Below, in pieces: positions 33,790-42,421 of a stretch of 64,000 bases of DNA. Every line of letters starts with the position of its first letter. Position 1 is the first letter of the stretch. Made by a program: the position numbers and the translations under genes. The DNA comes from Haloglomus irregulare (GTDB taxonomy: Archaea > Halobacteriota > Halobacteria > Halobacteriales > Haloarculaceae): positions 62,001 through 126,000 of the forward strand of contig NZ_QMDX01000004.1 in NCBI RefSeq assembly GCF_007421925.1, read 5' to 3'. The notes under the pieces are model-generated. The model was not told where the DNA came from. It was given only the letters and a program-made list of their open reading frames with translations, and did no database searches.

Positions 33790-35427
33790 ATGATGGACTA
33801 CCAGCTCACGCTCGAGAAGGTCCTCGACCGCGCCACCTCACTGTTCCCCGAGCGGGAGATCGTCAGTGTCCGGCCGGACGGGTCGAAACACCGCTACACG
33901 TACGACGACCTGGGTGACAGGGTGGCCCAGCTGGCGAACGCGCTCGACGACCTCGGCGTCGACGAGGGCGAGCGCGTGGCGACGGTCGCGCTCAACAACT
34001 ACCGTCATCTGGAGTGCTACTTCGGGCCACCGTGTTCGGGTCGTTCCATCCACATGTGCAACATGCGGCTCCCGGACGAGCACTTCGAGTACATCATCAA
34101 CGACGCCGAGGACAAGGTACTGTTCGTCGACCCGGCGTTCATCGAGAAGGTGGAGGCCAACGCCGACCGGCTGGAGACCGTCGAGCAGTACGTCGTCCTG
34201 GCCGACGAGGTGCCGGAGACGTCGCTGGAGCCGGTCGTCGCGTACGAGGACCTGCTGGCCGAGCAGTCGACCAACTACGACTGGCCCGACATCGACGAGG
34301 AGGCCGAGTGCGGCATGTGCTACACCTCCGGGACGACGGGCAAGCCCAAGGGCGTGGCTTACTCCCACCGCGGGGTCTACCTCCACACGCTGATGTGTGG
34401 GCACGTTGACGCCAACGGCGTCGGCGAGTCCGAGACGGTGCTCCCCGTGGTGCCGATGTTCCACGCCAACGGCTGGGGGCTGCCGTACGCCGCGACGCTG
34501 GTCGGCGCCAAGCAGGTGCTGCCGGGCGTCCACAGCGAGCCCGGGCCCATCGCCGAACTCATCGACGAGGAGGACGTGACCCTCTCGGCTGCGGTGCCGA
34601 CCATCTGGCTGGAGATGGCCGAGTACCTCGAGGACAACCCCGAAGCGGACATCTCCAGCATCGACCGGCTCACCGTCGGCGGGTCGGCGCCGCCGGAGTC
34701 GCTCATCCGCCGCTACGACGAGGAGTTCGACGCCCCCATCATCCAGGGCTGGGGGATGACCGAGATGAGCCCACTCGGGAGCCTCTCCGTGCTCCGGAAG
34801 GAGGTCGCCGACGCCGACACCGAGACCCGTTACGCCAACCGGGCGAAGGCGGGGATGCCCGTTCCCGCCGTCGATACCCGCATCATCGACGACGACGGCG
34901 AGCAGGTCCCCCACGACGGCGAGGCGTTCGGCGAACTCCAGGTCCGGGGCCCCTGGGTGGTCGACGAGTACCACAACCGCCCCGGCGCCACCGAGGCGTC
35001 GTTCGTCGACGACGAGACGGGCCGCTGGCTGAAGACCGGCGACATCGCGACGATGGACGGGGAGGGCTACCTCGATATCGTCGACCGGACGAAGGACGTA
35101 ATCAAGTCCGGCGGCGAGTGGATCTCCAGCGTCGAGCTGGAAAACGAGCTGATGGCCCACGAGGCCGTCTCCGAGGCCTCGGTCATCGCCGTCGACCACG
35201 AGAAGTGGCAGGAGCGACCGATGGCCTGCATCGTCCTGCGGGACGGCCACGAGGTCAGCGGTGGCGACCTCGACGAGTTCCTCGGCGAGCGGTTCCCCGC
35301 CTGGTGGCTCCCCGACCGCTACGAGATCGTCGACGCCATCCCCCGCACCTCGACCGGGAAGTTCGACAAGAAGGTGCTCCGGGACCGGTTCGCCGACGTG
35401 ACGCTGGGCGAGGAAGCCGCCGACTGA
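33790..35427 (+). CDS. Acyl-CoA synthetase (AMP-forming)
   Basis: This 545-residue ANL-superfamily adenylating enzyme has the phosphate-binding motif CYTSGTTGKPKGV (near 178), VPMFHANGWGLPYA typical of fatty-acyl-CoA ligases, hinge GYLDIVDRTKDVIKSGGEWIS, and the catalytic Lys in RTSTGKFDKK near the C-terminus. It activates a fatty acid with ATP and CoA. Chain length cannot be read. With the acyl-CoA dehydrogenase 700 bases downstream on the same strand it fits fatty-acid breakdown. Two adjacent ATG codons (33790, 33793) are equal candidates. Confidence 0.88.
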   Translation: MMDYQLTLEKVLDRATSLFPEREIVSVRPDGSKHRYTYDDLGDRVAQLANALDDLGVDEGERVATVALNNYRHLECYFGPPCSGRSIHMCNMRLPDEHFEYIINDAEDKVLFVDPAFIEKVEANADRLETVEQYVVLADEVPETSLEPVVAYEDLLAEQSTNYDWPDIDEEAECGMCYTSGTTGKPKGVAYSHRGVYLHTLMCGHVDANGVGESETVLPVVPMFHANGWGLPYAATLVGAKQVLPGVHSEPGPIAELIDEEDVTLSAAVPTIWLEMAEYLEDNPEADISSIDRLTVGGSAPPESLIRRYDEEFDAPIIQGWGMTEMSPLGSLSVLRKEVADADTETRYANRAKAGMPVPAVDTRIIDDDGEQVPHDGEAFGELQVRGPWVVDEYHNRPGATEASFVDDETGRWLKTGDIATMDGEGYLDIVDRTKDVIKSGGEWISSVELENELMAHEAVSEASVIAVDHEKWQERPMACIVLRDGHEVSGGDLDEFLGERFPAWWLPDRYEIVDAIPRTSTGKFDKKVLRDRFADVTLGEEAAD

Positions 35428-35604
35428 GTGGCCCGTCCGCAGTGACGGGCTCCCCCCGGCACTGTACCGGTAGCCGTCCGGAGCGTCCAGCCGCCAACTA
35501 CACCCCCCGATTCCTCCCTTACGGCCGCGGATATGCGTGTATTGCCCCTGAGACACACGGCTGTGGCCGGAAGCCTTTCCGGTGTACCCGTCATTCATGG
35601 GGCC

Positions 35605-36012
35605 ATGAGTCAGCAGGTTCCGGTCGAGACGCCGGCCGAGGGGCCCGCGACACCGAACCGGGTCGACGAGGCCGCCATCGAGCGGATGCACGCCGTCGTC
35701 CGCCTCCTGGACGACGGGTTCGAACTCCCGGTCCTGGGCGTCCGCGTCGGGCTGGACCCCATCCTCGGCGTCCTGCCCATCGCCGGTGACAGTGTCGCCA
35801 CCGTCATCGGGCTGTATATCGTCGCCGAGTCGGCGCGGCTCGGGGTCTCCTACGGGACCATCGCTCGTCAGCTCCTGAACATCGCCGTCGACCTGTGCAT
35901 CGGCTCGATTCCGGCCGTCGGCGACGTGTTCGACCTGACCTTCCGGTCGAACCGGCGCAACCTGAACCTCGCGCTCGAGGACCTGGGCGTCGACATGGAG
36001 CTGGAGCAGTAG
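35605..36012 (+). CDS. DUF4112-type membrane protein
   Basis: The protein has 135 residues. The central block FELPVLGVRVGLDPILGVLPIAGDSVATVIGLYIVAES and the later VDLCIGSIPAVGDVFDLTFRSN match DUF4112, a two-helix membrane or membrane-associated domain of unknown role. It lies between the acyl-CoA synthetase and dehydrogenase genes, 177 bases after the former. ATG at 35605 begins SQQVPVETPAEG; an upstream in-frame start adds a non-conserved stretch. Confidence 0.72.
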   Translation: MSQQVPVETPAEGPATPNRVDEAAIERMHAVVRLLDDGFELPVLGVRVGLDPILGVLPIAGDSVATVIGLYIVAESARLGVSYGTIARQLLNIAVDLCIGSIPAVGDVFDLTFRSNRRNLNLALEDLGVDMELEQ

Positions 36013-36098
36013 GACCGCGGACCACCGACGGCCCGGATGGTTCGAGTAAACGAGCCACGCGCGGTTCGTTTAAACTAGCCGTGTACCCCGCGCGCAGG

Positions 36099-36106
36099 GA
36101 TTAAGA
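36099..36106 (+). promoter_or_regulatory. TATA-like box for acyl-CoA dehydrogenase
   Basis: GATTAAGA sits 30 bases before the ATG at 36129. A second candidate, GTTTAAAC at 36068-36075, would give a short leader. Confidence 0.45.
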
Positions 36107-36128
36107 GGGCGCCGCCGTAGTCCGAGAC

Positions 36129-37352
36129 ATGGCAACCCAGGATGTAGCCCCGGCGGGGGTCAGTTTCGACACCGACGAGGAGACCAACCTCATCCTCCAG
36201 TCCATCGACGACTTCATCGAGCAGGAGGTGGCGCCGCTGGAGGACGAGCTCGGCGACACGTGGTCGAATCCGCGCAAGCGCCACGAGGACGACGGTCGGA
36301 TGGTCCCCGAGGTCGTCGAGGCACTGCAGGAGGTCCGCCGGCGCTCGGCAGAGGCGGGCTTCTACGCGATGAACCTCCCCCAGGAGGTCGGCGGCGAGGG
36401 GGTCTCGAACGTGACGTGGTATCGCGCGCTCAAACACGTCGCCTCGCACGGGCCGGGGCTCCACTCCGCGATGCTGGCCGGGCCCGAGGGTCCCAAGCCG
36501 CTCCTCATGCAGGCCGAGGGCGACCAGGTCGAGCAGTATCTCAAGCCCGCCGTCCGGGGGGAGAAGTCCACCGCCTTCGCACAGACCGAGCCCGGGGCCG
36601 GTTCGGACTCCCCGTCGATGCAGACGAGCGCCGAGAAGGACGGCGACGAGTGGGTCATCAACGGCACCAAGCAGTGGATCACCAACGGCCCGTACGCCGA
36701 CTTCGTGCAGGTGTTCGCCCGTACCAGCCCGCAGGAGGAGATGGGCCGGTACGGCGGCATCAGCTGCTTCATCGTCGAGGCCGAGGAGTTGGAGGTCTCC
36801 TCGCTCAACAACGCCCACTCCGCCGTCGGGCGGCAGGCCGAACTGCAGTTCGACGACGTCCGCGTCCCGGAGGACCGGGTGCTTGGCGACATCGACACCG
36901 CGTTCTACGACGCGATGGACTTCCTCTCGCTGGGCCGCCTGGAGATCGGCGCCCGCGCGGTCGGCCACACGGAGTACCTCATCGAGCAGGGGACCCAGTA
37001 CGCCAACGACCGCGAGGCGTTCGGCCGCCCCATCGGCAAGTTCCAGGGGGTCTCACACAAGCTCGCGGAGGGGAAGGCCCGGGCGTACGCCGCCGACGCC
37101 GCCGGCCTCCAGCTCGCCTGGAAGATGGACAACGGCGAGAACGCCATCGAGGACTCCTCCATCGTGAAGTACCTCTCCACCAACGTCATGTTCGACGTGG
37201 CCGACGACGTGGTGCAGGTCCACGGCGGGAACGGGCTCAGCGAGGACAACGACTTCATGCACGAGCTGGAGACGGCCAAGCTCCTCCGCATCGTCGAGGG
37301 GACCGACGAGATCCAGCTCAACACCATCGCGAAGCAGATGGGCGTCAATTAA
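36129..37352 (+). CDS. Acyl-CoA dehydrogenase
   Basis: This 407-residue FAD enzyme of the ACAD family has the substrate/FAD signature AFAQTEPGAGSDSPSMQTSA, WVINGTKQWITNGPYAD and a C-terminal RIVEGTDEIQLNTIAKQ. In that last motif the Glu matches the catalytic base of medium-chain dehydrogenases (YEGT). It makes the trans-2-enoyl-CoA in beta-oxidation or in branched-chain amino acid breakdown and hands electrons to ETF. Leaderless promoter. The synthetase upstream supports a fatty-acid role. Confidence 0.92.
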   Translation: MATQDVAPAGVSFDTDEETNLILQSIDDFIEQEVAPLEDELGDTWSNPRKRHEDDGRMVPEVVEALQEVRRRSAEAGFYAMNLPQEVGGEGVSNVTWYRALKHVASHGPGLHSAMLAGPEGPKPLLMQAEGDQVEQYLKPAVRGEKSTAFAQTEPGAGSDSPSMQTSAEKDGDEWVINGTKQWITNGPYADFVQVFARTSPQEEMGRYGGISCFIVEAEELEVSSLNNAHSAVGRQAELQFDDVRVPEDRVLGDIDTAFYDAMDFLSLGRLEIGARAVGHTEYLIEQGTQYANDREAFGRPIGKFQGVSHKLAEGKARAYAADAAGLQLAWKMDNGENAIEDSSIVKYLSTNVMFDVADDVVQVHGGNGLSEDNDFMHELETAKLLRIVEGTDEIQLNTIAKQMGVN

Positions 37353-37596
37353 CCCGCACTTTTTACTCGTCGGGTGTCCTCGGCGCGGCCTCGCCGCGCC
37401 TGCGGGCACCACTCCTCGCAAAAACTTGGGGAAAAACTGTCGACTGGCCTCCGCGCCCTGCGGGCGCTCCGGCCGGGGAACCGCGCTCGCTTCGCTCGCG
37501 CGGATGCACGGAGTACGAACCGCCCCTGGCGGGCGCCTGTGGCAACGTCGCGCACGCCCTCGCATCCGCTAAGCCCTCAGGGGCCGACGTGCCGAT
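37353..37596. repeat. Palindrome-rich intergenic element
   Basis: This 244-base stretch has no credible gene. It has perfect hairpins at 37382-37400 (8-bp arms) and 37453-37467 (GCGCCC-TGC-GGGCGC), a GCTCGC-TTC-GCTCGC motif near 37485-37500, and an A-rich centre (CTCGCAAAAACTTGGGG) near 37417. The pattern matches palindromic intergenic elements seen in many haloarchaeal genomes, often misread as short ORFs. It could act as a terminator after acyl-CoA dehydrogenase or be a mobile miniature element. Confidence 0.5.
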
Positions 37597-38715
37597 ATGG
37601 ACCGCCGGCGCTACCTCCTCGGGCTCGCTGGCTGTACCGGACTCGCGGGCTGTAGCGGCCTCCGGGTACGGTCCGAGGACGGGGCCGCGTCGCCGGCTGG
37701 TCACGAGGTGGCGACCGCACCGCGGCAGCCGTCGTTCGACGACATCGACCTGCCGGTGCCTGAACGCGACCTGGTCAGGGGCGCGGCGCTGGGGTCGATA
37801 CCGGCCATCGCTGAACCGGCGTCCGCGGGCGACTGGGGCGCTGTCGAGGGGACGCTCGCGCCGAACGACCTCGTCGTCGGCGTCCGCCGGGACGGCGAGG
37901 CTCGCGCCTACCCGCTCTCGCTGCTGACTCGGCACGAGGTCGTGAACGATACGCTCGGCGACCGCCCGCTGCTGGTCACCTACTGCCCGCTCTGTGCCAG
38001 CGGGGTCGTCGCCGAGCGGACCGTCGGCGGGGAGCCCGCAGACTTCAGCGCCTCGGGCTACCTCTACCGCTCCGACCTCGTGCTGTACGACCACACGACG
38101 GCGAGCCTGTGGAGTCAGTTGCTGGCGACGGCCATCCGGGGTCCCGCGACCGGGATGGCGCTGTCACTGCTCCCGTCGAGCCTCACGACGTGGTCGCGCT
38201 GGCGCGGGGCGAACCCGGACACGCGTGTGCTGCTTCCGCCGCCCGCCTCCGGGACCGTCACGGCACCGCTCGACCCGGTCCGCGCGGGGTCGGCCGGCAG
38301 CGGCCACGTCGGGGTCGCGGAGGTCACGCTCGATGTCGCGGACGACCGGCTCCCCGCACGCGAGCTGGTCCTCGGGGTGACGGCGCCCGACGCCACGACG
38401 GCGTATCCGCTCCCGGCCGTCCGGGAGGCCGGCGTCATCGAGGACTGGGTCGGGAACCTCCCGGTCGTGGTCGCGGCCGATCCACTGCCGGCGGCGTACG
38501 TCCGCGTCGTCGACGGGTCGGTCCTGTCGTTCTCCGGCAGCGTCGAGAACGGCCGGATACGTGGTGGCGGGTCGGCGTGGTCGCTTGCCACCGGGGAGGC
38601 GGTCGACGGGCCGTACGGGGGGGCGACCCTCCGGCGCGCCAGCACGGCGACGCCGATGTACTGGTTCGCGTGGGTCGAGTTCCACCCCGGGACGACGGTC
38701 TACGGCGATCGATAG
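37597..38715 (+). CDS. DUF3179 Tat lipoprotein
   Basis: The protein has 372 residues. The leader MDRRRYLLGLAGCTGLAGCSG combines twin arginine with a lipobox (LAGC), so it is a Tat-exported lipoprotein. The mature part has the DUF3179 core LTRHEVVNDTLGDRPLLVTYCPLCASGVVAER, with a CPLC-type motif that could bind metal or form a disulfide, and ends with WFAWVEFHPGTTVY. Function is not established for the family. Starts just after the palindrome-rich element. Confidence 0.82.
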   Translation: MDRRRYLLGLAGCTGLAGCSGLRVRSEDGAASPAGHEVATAPRQPSFDDIDLPVPERDLVRGAALGSIPAIAEPASAGDWGAVEGTLAPNDLVVGVRRDGEARAYPLSLLTRHEVVNDTLGDRPLLVTYCPLCASGVVAERTVGGEPADFSASGYLYRSDLVLYDHTTASLWSQLLATAIRGPATGMALSLLPSSLTTWSRWRGANPDTRVLLPPPASGTVTAPLDPVRAGSAGSGHVGVAEVTLDVADDRLPARELVLGVTAPDATTAYPLPAVREAGVIEDWVGNLPVVVAADPLPAAYVRVVDGSVLSFSGSVENGRIRGGGSAWSLATGEAVDGPYGGATLRRASTATPMYWFAWVEFHPGTTVYGDR

Positions 38716-38725
38716 CGCGTGGCGG

Positions 38726-39376
38726 TCAGCCGAGACCGCGCTGTACCCACTCGCGGAGTCGCGTGGCGACCTCGGGTGGCGTGCGCTCGCCGGTATCGAC
38801 GGCCGTGACCGGCGAGTCCGGGTCCGCGGCCGCCTCGCGGTAGGCAGCGTTGATACTCGTCTGCAGGTCGAGGTCCGCCCACGGGAACCCCTCGTCCCGC
38901 GCCCACTCCCATCCCCGACGGTCGCGCAGGCGCTCGCGAAGCGTCCCGGCGTCACAGGTCAGCGCCAGGTAGCGGACCGTCGGGAAGTACCGGGATTCCG
39001 GGCGATCGGCGATCTCGTCGGGACCCACCGCGCCGGTGAACAGGACGACCTGGACTCCCGAGCGGTGGAGGTTCGCACTGAGCCGGAGCCAGAACCCCGT
39101 CCGCGGCCCGTCGGCCAGTTCACGCAGGTGCGCCCCGTAGCCGCCGTCCTCGTCGAAGGTCGTGATGTCCCAGTCGAGGACCGCCGCGTCGATGGTCCCC
39201 ACGACCCGACGCCAGGCGGTCGTCTTGCCGGTACCGGAGGCGCCGACGACGACGTGCAGTGGGAGCGACCGGAACGGGCGCTCGTCGCCACAGGACGGGC
39301 AGGTGACCGACCCCGCGCCGTGGTCGACCTCGACGGCGGCGGTCTGGGTCCCGCAGGTCGGGCAGTAGGCGGACAC
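38726..39376 (-). CDS. Zinc-ribbon P-loop NTPase/kinase-like protein
   Basis: The protein has 216 residues from a GTG at 39376. A zinc ribbon at the front has Cys5, Cys8, Cys26 and Cys29 (CPTC and CPSC), followed by Walker A GASGTGKT (45-52) and a likely Walker B around AVLDWDITTF. The overall shape is that of a small nucleoside-kinase-like P-loop domain; a C-terminal RERLRDRRGWEW segment could be a lid. Three bases separate it from the stop of the redoxin upstream, so they form an operon. Substrate unknown. Confidence 0.7.
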   Translation of the reverse strand: MSAYCPTCGTQTAAVEVDHGAGSVTCPSCGDERPFRSLPLHVVVGASGTGKTTAWRRVVGTIDAAVLDWDITTFDEDGGYGAHLRELADGPRTGFWLRLSANLHRSGVQVVLFTGAVGPDEIADRPESRYFPTVRYLALTCDAGTLRERLRDRRGWEWARDEGFPWADLDLQTSINAAYREAAADPDSPVTAVDTGERTPPEVATRLREWVQRGLG

Positions 39377-39379
39377 GCC

Positions 39380-39856
39380 TCAGAGGGACTCGATCTGCTC
39401 CTCCAGTTCCTCGGTCGGCACCGGGTGGATCCACTCGTCAGTGGACCAGGCGTGCTGGACCTCGCCCTCGTCGTCCAGCACGAACACGGCGCGTCGGGAG
39501 GTCCTGGTTCCGGCCATTCCGTCACGCTCGACGAGCAGGTCGTAGGCGTCGGCGATCTCGCCGTCCACGTCCGCGAAGACGGAGAACGGGGAGTCGATGC
39601 CCCGGAGGAAGGCGTTGATGCCGTACGGGCCGTCGCGACCGATACCGTAGACGGGCACCTCGTCGAACTCGTGCCAGCCCTTGCGCTCGTAGGCGCGCCA
39701 CCAGTTGTCAGAGATGGCCGAGAAGACGAAGCCGAAGAAGACCAGGACCGCACCGCGGTCGCCGGTCGCCTCCGAGAGCGTCGTCGCACGGAACGTCTCG
39801 CCATCGGCCAGCAGCGCCTCGAACCCCGGCACCTCGTCGCCCTCTGTCGGATGCAT
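39380..39856 (-). CDS. Redoxin-fold protein lacking the peroxidatic cysteine
   Basis: This 158-residue protein has the peroxiredoxin/redoxin layout (TEGDEVPGFEALL at the front, VYGIGRDGPYGINAFL, SRRAVFVLDDEGEVQHAW). The active-site segment reads FFGFVFSAISDNWW, where the relative at 18748-19221 has FFPGAFTPPCSNEM. Thr becomes Ser46 and the catalytic Cys becomes Ser49, and no cysteine remains. It therefore should not reduce peroxide and may be a sensor or binding protein. Start ATG at 39856. Cotranscribed with the zinc-ribbon NTPase. Confidence 0.75.
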   Translation of the reverse strand: MHPTEGDEVPGFEALLADGETFRATTLSEATGDRGAVLVFFGFVFSAISDNWWRAYERKGWHEFDEVPVYGIGRDGPYGINAFLRGIDSPFSVFADVDGEIADAYDLLVERDGMAGTRTSRRAVFVLDDEGEVQHAWSTDEWIHPVPTEELEEQIESL

Positions 39857-40059
39857 GCCCCGCCCGTCACAGGGTAACGGCAAAAGGGTGTGGTCGGGGA
39901 CCTCGATACCGGCCACCTACCGTAGTCGAGTGTTATCCGCTATGCGGAAGCAGAGACAGAACATGACGAATCACCGTATTATATGTCGAATTACGAGATA
40001 ACGGGCGGCTTTACTGACATGTCGGCCTCCTCGCGAGCGTAGCGGGCGGGGGGGAACGC

Positions 40060-40587
40060 TCAGATGTCGAGGTCGCCGAAGTCCGTCTCCAGCGCCTGGC
40101 GCTCCTCGTCGTCCAGTTCCGCGATGGCCTCCTCCAGCGTGTCCTGTTCGACCTCCGCGTCGGGTTGGGGGACGCTGTCGGGGTCCGTCTCGACGTGTTG
40201 CATCCCCTCGTACCCCTCGGGGGCCCGGTTCCCGTCGGCGAACCACTCCTGGAAGGCCTCCTCGAACGTCTCGGCCTCACCGCGGTACTGCGACCCACCG
40301 GCCTCCTGGTACCAGTAGAGGAAGTCCGGCTCGTGGTCGTTACAGAGGATGACCTCGTGGAGGGGCTCGCCGTAGACGACCCGCGCGACGTTGCACTCCT
40401 GGATGTCCTCGTCACCGTGGATCAGCCAGCACGCGCTGCACGGCTGGCCGGCGACGACCGACAGCCTGACGAGTCGGTCCCGGGTGTCCGGCGACACCTC
40501 GTCGATACTCCGGAGCTCCCCCTCCTCGGTGAAGACCTCCTCCTCGTCGAACCGCCACCCTCGCAACGCGATGCTCACCTTACCCAT
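40060..40587 (-). CDS. Haloarchaeal conserved protein with possible zinc site
   Basis: This 175-residue acidic protein begins GKVSIALRGWRFDEEEVFTEEG. Cysteines in QPCSACWLIHG, IQECNVARV and VILCNDHEPD, with nearby His, could form a metal site. The C-terminus is a highly acidic helical tail (EEAIAELDDEERQALETDF). No known enzyme motif. I do not recognise a characterised family, but its codon use, length and start (ATG at 40587) mark it as real. Confidence 0.65.
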   Translation of the reverse strand: MGKVSIALRGWRFDEEEVFTEEGELRSIDEVSPDTRDRLVRLSVVAGQPCSACWLIHGDEDIQECNVARVVYGEPLHEVILCNDHEPDFLYWYQEAGGSQYRGEAETFEEAFQEWFADGNRAPEGYEGMQHVETDPDSVPQPDAEVEQDTLEEAIAELDDEERQALETDFGDLDI

Positions 40588-40655
40588 GTGCCGCGATAGA
40601 TGACGCCGGTGTATAAGGAGCGCGTCGTGAGGCCGGCCCTGCCGCCGGTCCCCGC

Positions 40656-41477
40656 TCAGTACACGTCCGCGAGGAACTCCCGGATGGCGGCGTTCGCCGC
40701 CGCGGGGTTCTCGAGGTTCGAGGAGTGTCCGGCCTCGGGGATGGACTCCAGTCGAGCGTCCGGCAGATGCCCGACCATGTCCTCGGCCTTCTCCATCTCC
40801 AGCGCGGTGTCCTCCTCGCCGTGGATGGCGAGGACGGGGACCTCGATGCCGGCGAGTTCATCGGTGAAGTCAGGCCGTTCGAGCCAGGAGGAGACCTCCT
40901 GATAGACCGCCTCGCCGGGGTAGGTGAGCCACCGCTGGACCCAGCCGTCGACGAGGGCCGCCCGCTCGGCGTTCGAGGTGGCGCCGAACAGGATATGCCG
41001 CACCGTCTCCCCCATCGGCTCGGGGACCTCCCCCAGCTCGCGGGTGGTGGTTATCATCTGCCCGTACTGCTCGATATCGGCCTCCTCGTGCGGCTGGGCG
41101 ATGGAGTCGATCATCACGATGCCGTCCAGGCGCTCGGGGTAGCGGTCGGCGAACCGGAGCGCCATGAACCCGCCCATCGACATGCCCGCCAGGATGCAGG
41201 AGTCGATACCGCGGGCGGCAAGCAGCGCGGCGCAGTCGTCGGCCAGGTCGTAGAGGTCGTACGGCCGGGCGTGCCACTCCGTCCGCGCCCGGAGGTCGTA
41301 CGCGAGGACGTGGTAGTCGTCGGACAGCGCCTCCAGCTGCGGGCGGAACATCGTCCGGTCCATCAGGGTCCCGTGGGCGCAGACGAGCGACGGGTCCGCG
41401 GGGTCGCCGCGCTCGGTCACGAGCGTGTCGTGTCGATGGCGGTACAGTCGGGTGGCCGGTGACTCGTCGGTGGCCAT
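40656..41477 (-). CDS. Alpha/beta-fold hydrolase
   Basis: This 273-residue enzyme has an oxyanion segment VCAHGTLMD, the nucleophile elbow GMSMGG (Ser near 100), an acid in VLAIHGEEDTALE and the catalytic His in EAGHSSNLENP. Closest in layout to esterases, 3-oxoadipate enol-lactonases and haloperoxidase-like hydrolases. Substrate unknown. ATG at 41477; divergent from dacZ with 131 bases between starts. Confidence 0.85.
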   Translation of the reverse strand: MATDESPATRLYRHRHDTLVTERGDPADPSLVCAHGTLMDRTMFRPQLEALSDDYHVLAYDLRARTEWHARPYDLYDLADDCAALLAARGIDSCILAGMSMGGFMALRFADRYPERLDGIVMIDSIAQPHEEADIEQYGQMITTTRELGEVPEPMGETVRHILFGATSNAERAALVDGWVQRWLTYPGEAVYQEVSSWLERPDFTDELAGIEVPVLAIHGEEDTALEMEKAEDMVGHLPDARLESIPEAGHSSNLENPAAANAAIREFLADVY

Positions 41478-41608
41478 GGCCGCGGTTCGACCCCTGGTAT
41501 CAAATATCGTGGGTACCGCTGCCGGTGTCGTGTCGGCGTTCCGACATGCGTGAGCCGTACGCACGACTGCCCACAAACCTCTTGTCCGTCGTCCGAGAGC
41601 TACCACTG

Positions 41609-42418
41609 ATGAGCGACCTGTGTGACCTTGTCGGAGATATGACGAACGGCGTGGATGCCGTGTTGCTGTTCGGGCCGAGCGGGTCGTACTACGAGCGGGC
41701 CGCCGGGGCCGATCTGCCGGTCGTGGTGGTGGCCCAGGAGAACACGGTCGACGCCGAGCACTTCGTCGACCTGCCCCTGGAGTTCGCCGACGTCTCCCAG
41801 CGCATCCGGTTCGGGCTGGAGGGGGCTCTGGAGAACGAACTGCTCGAGGAGGGGAGCACCGCGCTCTGTGCCGCCAAGACCTTCGCCGAGGACATCGACA
41901 GCGTCGTCCGGGTCCGGGCCGGGGAGTTCGCCCGCTCGGGCGTCTACGAACTGTTCGCGGACAGTCGGGCCGAGGCCCACATCATCCGGGACGTGCTGGA
42001 GGTGGCCATCGAACTGGGCAAGAAGGGCCAGAAGGGCAAGCCGGTGGGCGCGCTGTTCGTCGTCGGCGACGCGGGTAAGGTGATGAACAAGTCCCGTCCG
42101 CTGTCGTACAACCCGTTCGAGAAGAGCCACGTCCACGTCGGCGACCCGATCGTGAACGTGATGCTGAAGGAGTTCTCGCGGCTCGACGGCGCGTTCATCA
42201 TCTCCGACTCCGGGAAGATCGTCTCCGCCTACCGCTACCTGGAGCCCTCGGCGGAGGGCGTCGACATCCCGAAGGGCCTCGGCGCACGGCATATGGCCGG
42301 CGGTGCCATCACCCGCGACACGAACGCCGTGTCCATCGTCCTCTCGGAGTCGGACGGGCTGGTACGGGCGTTCTCGGGCGGGCAGCTGGTGCTCGAACTC
42401 GACCCGGAGGACTACTGA
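41609..42418 (+). CDS. dacZ: Diadenylate cyclase DacZ
   Basis: The protein has 269 residues. The C-terminal DAC domain has the catalytic motifs LDGAFIISDSG (DGA near 193) and GARHMAGGAIT (RHM near 226), which bind ATP and join two molecules into c-di-AMP. The N-terminal half (VGDMTNGVDAVLLFGPSGSYYER) is the archaeal DacZ-specific domain. c-di-AMP controls osmotic and potassium balance; in Haloferax volcanii the orthologue is essential and lies beside a mechanosensitive channel gene, as here. Start ATG at 41609. Confidence 0.92.
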   Translation: MSDLCDLVGDMTNGVDAVLLFGPSGSYYERAAGADLPVVVVAQENTVDAEHFVDLPLEFADVSQRIRFGLEGALENELLEEGSTALCAAKTFAEDIDSVVRVRAGEFARSGVYELFADSRAEAHIIRDVLEVAIELGKKGQKGKPVGALFVVGDAGKVMNKSRPLSYNPFEKSHVHVGDPIVNVMLKEFSRLDGAFIISDSGKIVSAYRYLEPSAEGVDIPKGLGARHMAGGAITRDTNAVSIVLSESDGLVRAFSGGQLVLELDPEDY

Positions 42419-42421
42419 GCC

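Noticed and set aside
36260-37927. 555-codon plus-strand frame overlapping acyl-CoA dehydrogenase and the palindrome element
   Set aside because: Frame shadow of the dehydrogenase, extended through the repeat element by its GC content.
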